NCBI GenBank assembly: GCA_002780065.1
Contig: PEWQ01000202.1
Span: forward strand, 1-11,553
DNA from: Candidatus Hydrogenedentes bacterium CG07_land_8_20_14_0_80_42_17
GTDB taxonomy: Bacteria > UBA8481
Direction: 5' to 3'
Length of the DNA stretch: 11,553 nt
In this document: positions 6,630 to 11,553 of the stretch, piece by piece
Position numbering within the stretch: position 1 is the stretch's first letter
How the letters are laid out: the number at the start of each line of letters is the position of its first letter
The notes under the pieces: model-generated
Database searches by the model: none
What the model was told of the DNA's origin: nothing
What the model saw: only the letters and a program-made list of their open reading frames with translations
Position numbers and translations under genes: made by a program

Positions 6630-9230
6630 ATGTTTCAAAAATTGCTTGCGAAAATTTTCGGCACTAAGCATGCGCGTGACGTAAAGCGGCTTCAGCCGAT
6701 TGCAGAGAAGATAAATGAGTTGGAGGCTGAAGTATCGACTCAATCCGATGATGATTTAAAAGGTTTGACTCCGAAGTTCAAAGAGAGGCTTGAGAAAGGC
6801 GAGACGCTTGAGGATATATTGCCGTCTGCATTTGCGGCTGTAAGAGAGATTTCACGCAGAAAATTGGGACTGCGTCACTTTGATGTTCAGCTTATGGGTG
6901 GAGTTGTACTTCACGAAGGCAGAATAGCTGAAATGAAGACTGGTGAAGGAAAGACGCTTGTTGCAACTCTAGCGGTCTATCTCAACGCATTGAGCGGAAA
7001 AGGAGTTCACGTCATAACAGTGAACGATTATCTTGCGCGCAGAGATGCCGAGTGGATGAAACCTATCTACGAGGGATTGGGGATGAGTGTTGGAGTCATA
7101 CAGCACGACATGGATCATGCTCAAAGGCAGATTGCTTACAACTCGGACATAACATACGGAACCAATAACGAATTCGGATTTGATTATCTCAGAGACAACA
7201 TGGTGATCGATATTTCGCACAAGGTTCAGAGAGTTCACAACTTTGCAATAGTGGACGAAGTCGATTCGATTCTAATTGATGAGGCGCGAACTCCGTTAAT
7301 AATCAGCGGTCCTGCCGACGAATCAACTCAGCTCTATACTCAAATTGACAAACTTGTTTCAAAACTACAGCGCGATACTGACTATGAAGTTGAAGAGAAG
7401 GACAAGAATGTCACTCTAACAGAAAACGGCGTTCATAAAGCGGAGCGACTTTTGGGATCCGGAAATCTTTACGAACCGCAGAACATGCATCTGGTCCATC
7501 ATTTGGTTCAGGCTCTGCGCGCACACGAATTGTATCAGATAGATGTAGATTACGTTGTAAAAGACGGAGAGGTCATAATCGTCGATGAATTTACAGGCAG
7601 GCTTATGTCTGGCAGAAGATGGTCTGACGGTTTGCATCAGGCAATAGAGGCAAAAGAGCACATTCCAATCAAACGCGAAAATCAGACTCTTGCGACCATC
7701 ACATTTCAGAATTATTTTAAACTTTACGAAAAGCTTGCCGGCATGACAGGAACTGCCGATACCGAAGCTAATGAATTTATGCAGATATACAAATTGGATG
7801 TAGTAGTTCTTCCAACCAACAAAAACATGATTCGAATCGACAATCCTGATGTAGTTTACAAAACTGAGAAAGAAAAATTTAATGCGGTTGTTGAAGAAAT
7901 CAGAGATTGCTATGACAGAGGACAGCCCATTCTTGTTGGAACGATTTCGATCGAGAAGTCGGAGGTTATTTCAAGAATGCTGGAGAAGTCGGGAATACCT
8001 CATCAGGTTTTGAACGCAAAGCATCATGAACGCGAAGCAGAGATTGTAGCGCAAGCTGGGCGATTGAAGAGTGTCACGATAGCAACGAATATGGCAGGCA
8101 GAGGAACCGACATAGTGCTCGGCGGAAATCCTGTTGCGATGGCGAAACTCAGAACACCAAAAAATCAGCCTGAGCTTTTCGAAAAGGAATTAGAGAAGGC
8201 GCAAGCAGAATGTAAAATTGAACACGAACAGGTGATCTCGCTTGGCGGCCTGCACATTCATGGAACTGAGCGCCATGAATCGCGGCGCATTGATAATCAA
8301 TTGCGAGGACGTTCAGGACGTCAGGGTGATCCCGGTTCTTCGCGTTTTATGGTATCGCTTGAAGATGATCTGATGCGTCTCTTTGGAAGCGATAAGGTCG
8401 CAAAGATGATGGATGCGATGCATTGGGAAGACGGCGAACCTATAATTCATCCATGGGTCACTAAGGCAATTGCTCGAGCTCAAAACCGGGTAGAGATGAT
8501 GAATTTCGACAGGCGCAAACGACTATTCGAGTATGACAACGTGATGAACGAACAACGTAGAGTCATTTACGAGTTGAGAGATATGGCTCTGTTGAACCTC
8601 GATGTCGAATCTTACATTATGGAATCTGCGGAAGAATTATTCGGCTCGATATTCGAATCGAGCATTCCTGAAAAGACTTCTTCCGGCGAATGGAATTTAA
8701 GTTATCTGCTCGAAACTTTGAACCGCATCTTCGCATCGCCTCTGAGAGAAGCTTCAATGATCGAAGGTTTGGATCGGGATGCCTTGAGAGAAATGCTCTG
8801 GTCTGAAATTCTTGCTTTATTCAAAAGTAGAAAAGAGCGTTTTGGAGAAGAAAATTTTTCCTACATAATTAAGCAGATAATTTTGATGCTGGTCGATCAA
8901 AAATGGAAAGAGCATCTTTACACGATGGATTCTTTGCGCGAAGGAATAGGTTGGCGAGGCATGGGCGGAACAGATCCTCTGGTGGAATACAAGCACGAGG
9001 GATTTGCGCTATTCGAAAACTTAATCCAAACTTTGCGCCAGGAACTTGTGACTTGGGCTTTGCATGTTGAGCCGGCAGTTCATACGCCTCAAAGACAGAC
9101 TAGGCGGACGCTTATAATGTCAGATGAGGAAAAAATAGAAAAAGAACCCGTTCGGGTAAAAAAAATCGGAAGAAATGATACGTGTCCTTGCGGCTCCGGA
9201 AAGAAATATAAAAAATGTTGTGGAGCATAA
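6630..9230 (+). CDS. secA: Preprotein translocase ATPase SecA
   Basis: The motor that pushes unfolded preproteins through SecYEG using ATP. The 866 residues have the normal order: N-terminal helix M-F-Q-K-L-L-A-K-I-F-G-T-K, Walker A K-T-G-E-G-K-T (103-109), V-D-E-V-D and I-D-E-A (208-219) in the first nucleotide-binding domain, preprotein cross-linking domain (about 225-370), G-M-T-G-T-A-D-T-E, second nucleotide-binding domain with A-T-N-M-A-G-R-G-T-D-I-V-L-G-G and Q-L-R-G-R-S-G-R-Q-G-D-P-G, helical scaffold/wing, and a C-terminal SecB/phospholipid-binding zinc motif C-x-C-x8-C-C (C852, C854, C863, C864). One usually conserved stretch of the scaffold domain reads I-G-W-R-G-M-G-G-T-D-P where the common form is I-G-L-R-G-Y-x-Q-x-D-P. 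It lies 30 bases after the CCA gene and is probably co-transcribed with it. Confidence 0.98.
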   Translation: MFQKLLAKIFGTKHARDVKRLQPIAEKINELEAEVSTQSDDDLKGLTPKFKERLEKGETLEDILPSAFAAVREISRRKLGLRHFDVQLMGGVVLHEGRIAEMKTGEGKTLVATLAVYLNALSGKGVHVITVNDYLARRDAEWMKPIYEGLGMSVGVIQHDMDHAQRQIAYNSDITYGTNNEFGFDYLRDNMVIDISHKVQRVHNFAIVDEVDSILIDEARTPLIISGPADESTQLYTQIDKLVSKLQRDTDYEVEEKDKNVTLTENGVHKAERLLGSGNLYEPQNMHLVHHLVQALRAHELYQIDVDYVVKDGEVIIVDEFTGRLMSGRRWSDGLHQAIEAKEHIPIKRENQTLATITFQNYFKLYEKLAGMTGTADTEANEFMQIYKLDVVVLPTNKNMIRIDNPDVVYKTEKEKFNAVVEEIRDCYDRGQPILVGTISIEKSEVISRMLEKSGIPHQVLNAKHHEREAEIVAQAGRLKSVTIATNMAGRGTDIVLGGNPVAMAKLRTPKNQPELFEKELEKAQAECKIEHEQVISLGGLHIHGTERHESRRIDNQLRGRSGRQGDPGSSRFMVSLEDDLMRLFGSDKVAKMMDAMHWEDGEPIIHPWVTKAIARAQNRVEMMNFDRRKRLFEYDNVMNEQRRVIYELRDMALLNLDVESYIMESAEELFGSIFESSIPEKTSSGEWNLSYLLETLNRIFASPLREASMIEGLDRDALREMLWSEILALFKSRKERFGEENFSYIIKQIILMLVDQKWKEHLYTMDSLREGIGWRGMGGTDPLVEYKHEGFALFENLIQTLRQELVTWALHVEPAVHTPQRQTRRTLIMSDEEKIEKEPVRVKKIGRNDTCPCGSGKKYKKCCGA

Positions 9231-9236
9231 TTAGAA

Positions 9237-9725
9237 GTGAAAGAAGAGAAGGCAAAAATACGAATTAAAGTTAAAACTTTAATTGCAGGAGTGAATCGTA
9301 TTGAAGCTTCTAAAAAGATAACTCAAAAACTTAAAGAATTTATGCCGAATAAAGGCTTTGTTTTGGGGTTTGAGCCATTAAGTGACGAACCTGATATTTC
9401 AACTCTAATTGATAAACTCAAGGAAGAAAAAAGATTGGTGCTCGTATGCGGAGAAAGAAGCAATCCTATATTGGTTTCTGATGTAAAAGATATTTCACTC
9501 GCTCTGATTCCGGGCAGAGCATTCAACAAAAAAGGTGTGAGGCTTGGTAGAGGCGGAGGAACATTCGATCGTATTCTATCAAAAATTAAGTGTTTAAAAA
9601 TAGGCGTAGCTTTCAACGTTCAAATACTGGATGAACTTCCTAAAGAATCTCACGATCAGCCGGTCGATATTATAGTCACCGAAAAAGAAATAATTAAATG
9701 CAATATTGATTTTAGTGGAAAGTAA
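9237..9725 (+). CDS. fthC: 5-formyltetrahydrofolate cyclo-ligase, compact form
   Basis: Converts 5-formyltetrahydrofolate to 5,10-methenyltetrahydrofolate with ATP, returning a dead-end folate to one-carbon metabolism. Evidence: the C-terminal signature P-G-R-A-F-N-x-x-G-x-R-L-G-R-G-G-G-T-F-D-R (about 92-112), a basic N-terminal segment, E-P-D-I-S-T-L in place of the usual E-v-D-T, I-G-V-A-F-N-x-Q and the ending L-P-x-E-x-H-D-x-x-V-D-x-I-V-T-E. At 162 residues it is shorter than the usual 180-200. The missing part is mid-protein, between the V-L-V-C strand and the signature; compact members of similar size are known in mycoplasmas. It starts with GTG, in the same frame as secA and two codons after its TAA. 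The nearest Shine-Dalgarno-like GGAG (9222-9225) is 11 bases away, so re-initiation after secA is plausible. Confidence 0.9.
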   Translation: MKEEKAKIRIKVKTLIAGVNRIEASKKITQKLKEFMPNKGFVLGFEPLSDEPDISTLIDKLKEEKRLVLVCGERSNPILVSDVKDISLALIPGRAFNKKGVRLGRGGGTFDRILSKIKCLKIGVAFNVQILDELPKESHDQPVDIIVTEKEIIKCNIDFSGK

Positions 9726-9733
9726 AACTCTAC

Positions 9734-9754
9734 AAATCACGCATCACTAATCAC
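9734..9754. repeat. 7-base-period repeat at the convergent gene ends
   Basis: Three heptads, AAATCAC (9734-9740), GCATCAC (9741-9747) and TAATCAC (9748-9754), share the core ATCAC. The repeat covers most of the 11-base gap between fthC and the minus-strand gene and extends into that gene, encoding its last residues and stop. GCATCAC is also the first unit of the repeat after clpB, and CTTTTAAC follows in both. No terminator hairpin is visible between these convergent genes. Confidence 0.55.
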
Positions 9755-11553
9755 TTTTAACAGGTCAGCTATCTCGGCAAGAATAAGTTGACTCACCTTT
9801 CTGGTCAAATGTCCGTACTTCAATAACCTGATCAAAGTTATCAGCAAGGCAATGCTGTAAAGAACAGAAAGTTCACCGGAAGAAAGTCCGAATACAGTCA
9901 TGGAAACTCGGCGCAATTCAGCGCTTACTCTAACTCTCTTCATAAGAGAATATCGAACATCCAGTTTTTCAATTTCGGAAGGATCGAAATTATTCGCAAG
10001 AGTGTAATCCAACCATCGCAATTCCTTTTCATCTGCAGAGCCATCTTGAAGCGTTTCGTATCGCAAATCAACCTCAAGCCGCGCCGCATCAAGAAGCTGA
10101 AACCCTACAGAAGTTTTGTAAAAATCAATAAGGCAAATCATACCTCGATTATCCAAAATAATATTTCTAGCATTCAAATCGCCATGATGAATTCCCTCTG
10201 GAATCGAAATTTTTTCCGATGACTTGTTTGATATAAGATTTTTCATTAAAAATAGCGGGTTGTTCGTTTCGATTCCTAGATCAGGAAGTTGAATTATCTC
10301 TTCTTCAATATTGGAATTCAACTGCATTCCTTCCAATCTGTCTTTTAACAAAGAGGTAAATCTCGAAAGTCCCTTGAAGAGATAAATTGCTCTACGGTGC
10401 GAATTTCTAGTATGCCAGTCGGAGAGAACTCTCAAGAATAAATTATCGATAATGTTTACAATACTCTCTATGCTGTTTTCAGAATTTTGATAAACCTGCC
10501 GGAGTGAAAATGGAATTTCATTCGGCTCTGAAGCCCACGAGAGCCTTAGTGCGGCAGTTTTCAATCCGAATGCATAGCCGATCATTCTTGGATGATAATT
10601 TGGATGGAGAATTCCTGAAACGAATGTCTCCATCTTCTCTTTCTCTATTGCGATTCTGAATTTTCTGCCGACCTTTACAAGGCATGACTGCTCAACAGCT
10701 TCTTTGCGTTCAGGGTTTGCCCGCAAAACTCTGTCTCCGGAAAGCCCCGCGTTCTCCTCATCAATTTCGCAGAACTCTGCGCTTTGATATCTGTTAAAAA
10801 GTTCTCTCAAAAGTAAAGTTTCCTCTTCGCTGAACGGCACACCAGAAAGTTTCGGATGTTTCAATCTTGAACCGAGTATTGAATAAAATTCACGTTTCGT
10901 TTTATTTTCAGATCCAAGAAAAATTTCTGGAGAGATTGATCTAAATAGAGGCCCGTAAACTGTATGATTGATAAACTCATGCCGCAGTTTTGCAATTTCA
11001 TTCGCGAAGAGATCAGTATCTCCGCCTTTAATAAAATCATCCAGCAGTTGAAAAAAAATAAGGCGTGAGTGCTGAACTTTATTCATTTTTAAACGGTCAA
11101 CCAATTTCGAAAGATTTTCGGAATCTCCGAGAAGCGCCAGCCTTAATGCCTCTAGATAATCCGCTCGGACAATTGGACTGTCTGCAGATAATTTGTATAA
11201 CTTTTTTATTTCTCTGTCCGCCTCGATAAATCTGGAGGAAAAAAGGAGAATTCTCGCTAGAGTAAATCGAGTTGTAAATTGTTTATCATCCTGATCGAGT
11301 CTGGCTTTCAGAAGAGTTTCTGCCTCGGCATACATTCCGTCTTCGATGAGCATATCGGCAATCGCCGCCGCATCGGTAGAGGCTTGTTTCAGGGAAAGAG
11401 CTTTTAGTCGGGCGTCAAGGGAACTAGGTCGATCACCGAGTTCATAAAGAATTCGCGATTTAACAAAGAGCGCCGGTGCATCGTTCGGATGCGATTCGAG
11501 ATATTCCTCGATTATCTTCAAGGCACCTCTGGCATTGCCGCCATAAAGCCGAG
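9737..11553 (-). CDS. TPR-repeat protein with APH-like phosphotransferase domain, N-terminus cut by window edge
   Basis: The frame is open at the right edge, so the true start lies outside; at least 604 residues are visible. A TTG at 11521 could be mistaken for a start, but ten upstream codons continue a TPR helix (L-Y-G-G-N-A-R-G-A). Counting from that TTG, residues up to about 140 hold four or five TPR-like helix pairs; 140-225 is helical and unassigned. From about 235 the sequence resembles an aminoglycoside-phosphotransferase/choline-kinase-like fold: a G-L-S-G-D-R-V-L loop (259-266), C-L-V-K with likely ATP-binding K283, E293/E295, catalytic H-G-D-L-N-A-R-N (446-453) and metal-binding I-D-F (465-467), then L-D-A-A-R-L-E. 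All core catalytic residues look intact. From memory it resembles the kinase-like domain named ternary-complex-associated domain 9 in bacterial conflict systems; this is unverified. Substrate unknown. It converges on fthC with an 11-base gap. Confidence 0.8.
   Translation of the reverse strand, partial: RLYGGNARGALKIIEEYLESHPNDAPALFVKSRILYELGDRPSSLDARLKALSLKQASTDAAAIADMLIEDGMYAEAETLLKARLDQDDKQFTTRFTLARILLFSSRFIEADREIKKLYKLSADSPIVRADYLEALRLALLGDSENLSKLVDRLKMNKVQHSRLIFFQLLDDFIKGGDTDLFANEIAKLRHEFINHTVYGPLFRSISPEIFLGSENKTKREFYSILGSRLKHPKLSGVPFSEEETLLLRELFNRYQSAEFCEIDEENAGLSGDRVLRANPERKEAVEQSCLVKVGRKFRIAIEKEKMETFVSGILHPNYHPRMIGYAFGLKTAALRLSWASEPNEIPFSLRQVYQNSENSIESIVNIIDNLFLRVLSDWHTRNSHRRAIYLFKGLSRFTSLLKDRLEGMQLNSNIEEEIIQLPDLGIETNNPLFLMKNLISNKSSEKISIPEGIHHGDLNARNIILDNRGMICLIDFYKTSVGFQLLDAARLEVDLRYETLQDGSADEKELRWLDYTLANNFDPSEIEKLDVRYSLMKRVRVSAELRRVSMTVFGLSSGELSVLYSIALLITLIRLLKYGHLTRKVSQLILAEIADLLKVISDA

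Noticed and set aside
5198-9754. The heptad repeats as a CRISPR remnant
   Set aside because: Units are 7 bases with no spacers and no cas genes are present.
9809-9871. Hydrophobic stretch near the C-terminus of the TPR-kinase protein as a membrane anchor
   Set aside because: It is interrupted by arginine and lysine and sits where the kinase-like fold has its last helices; a buried helix is likelier.
11519-11521. TTG as the start codon of the TPR-kinase gene
   Set aside because: The frame stays open to the window edge and the upstream codons continue a TPR helix, so the true start is outside the window.

Overview
The window is a moderately AT-rich stretch (GC roughly 40% by eye) of bacterial chromosome. 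It is densely packed with housekeeping genes on both strands. I see no tRNA or rRNA gene, insertion sequence, CRISPR array or clear intrinsic terminator. The SecA with a C-terminal zinc motif, ClpB, type III pantothenate kinase, PilZ and short-form serine acetyltransferase fit a free-living, probably Gram-negative bacterium outside the well-studied model groups. Degenerate 7-base-period repeats between genes make me think of the FCB superphylum or a related candidate phylum, but this placement is weak.

Layout, left to right. (1) 1-1140, minus strand: a PilZ-domain protein followed by type III pantothenate kinase (coaX, cut by the left edge), joined by an ATGA start/stop overlap. (2) 1141-1238: a divergent intergenic region with one candidate promoter in each direction. 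(3) 1239-2503, plus strand: serine acetyltransferase (cysE) and a DtxR-family metal-dependent regulator, also joined by an ATGA overlap. (4) 2504-2642: an intergenic region with a 7-base-period repeat, a sigma-54-like element and a strong ribosome binding site. (5) 2643-5192: the disaggregase clpB. (6) 5193-5261: a second 7-base-period repeat and the best promoter match in the window. (7) 5262-9725, plus strand: tRNA CCA-adding enzyme, secA and a compact 5-formyltetrahydrofolate cyclo-ligase (fthC), probably one operon. (8) 9737-11553, minus strand, convergent: a large protein with N-terminal TPR repeats and a C-terminal aminoglycoside-phosphotransferase-like kinase domain, cut by the right edge.

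How the genes relate: most are core functions (CoA synthesis, cysteine synthesis, protein disaggregation, tRNA maturation, secretion, folate recycling) that do not form a single pathway. The two coupled pairs are more suggestive: a possible c-di-GMP protein with CoA synthesis, and a metal sensor with the first step of cysteine synthesis. The most noteworthy sequence patterns are (a) three transcription units that lack a Shine-Dalgarno sequence and have a -10-like hexamer 6-7 bases before the start codon, suggesting leaderless mRNAs; (b) the period-7 repeats at three gene borders; and (c) the uncharacterised TPR-kinase fusion. Nothing here is clearly a new defence or mobile system.
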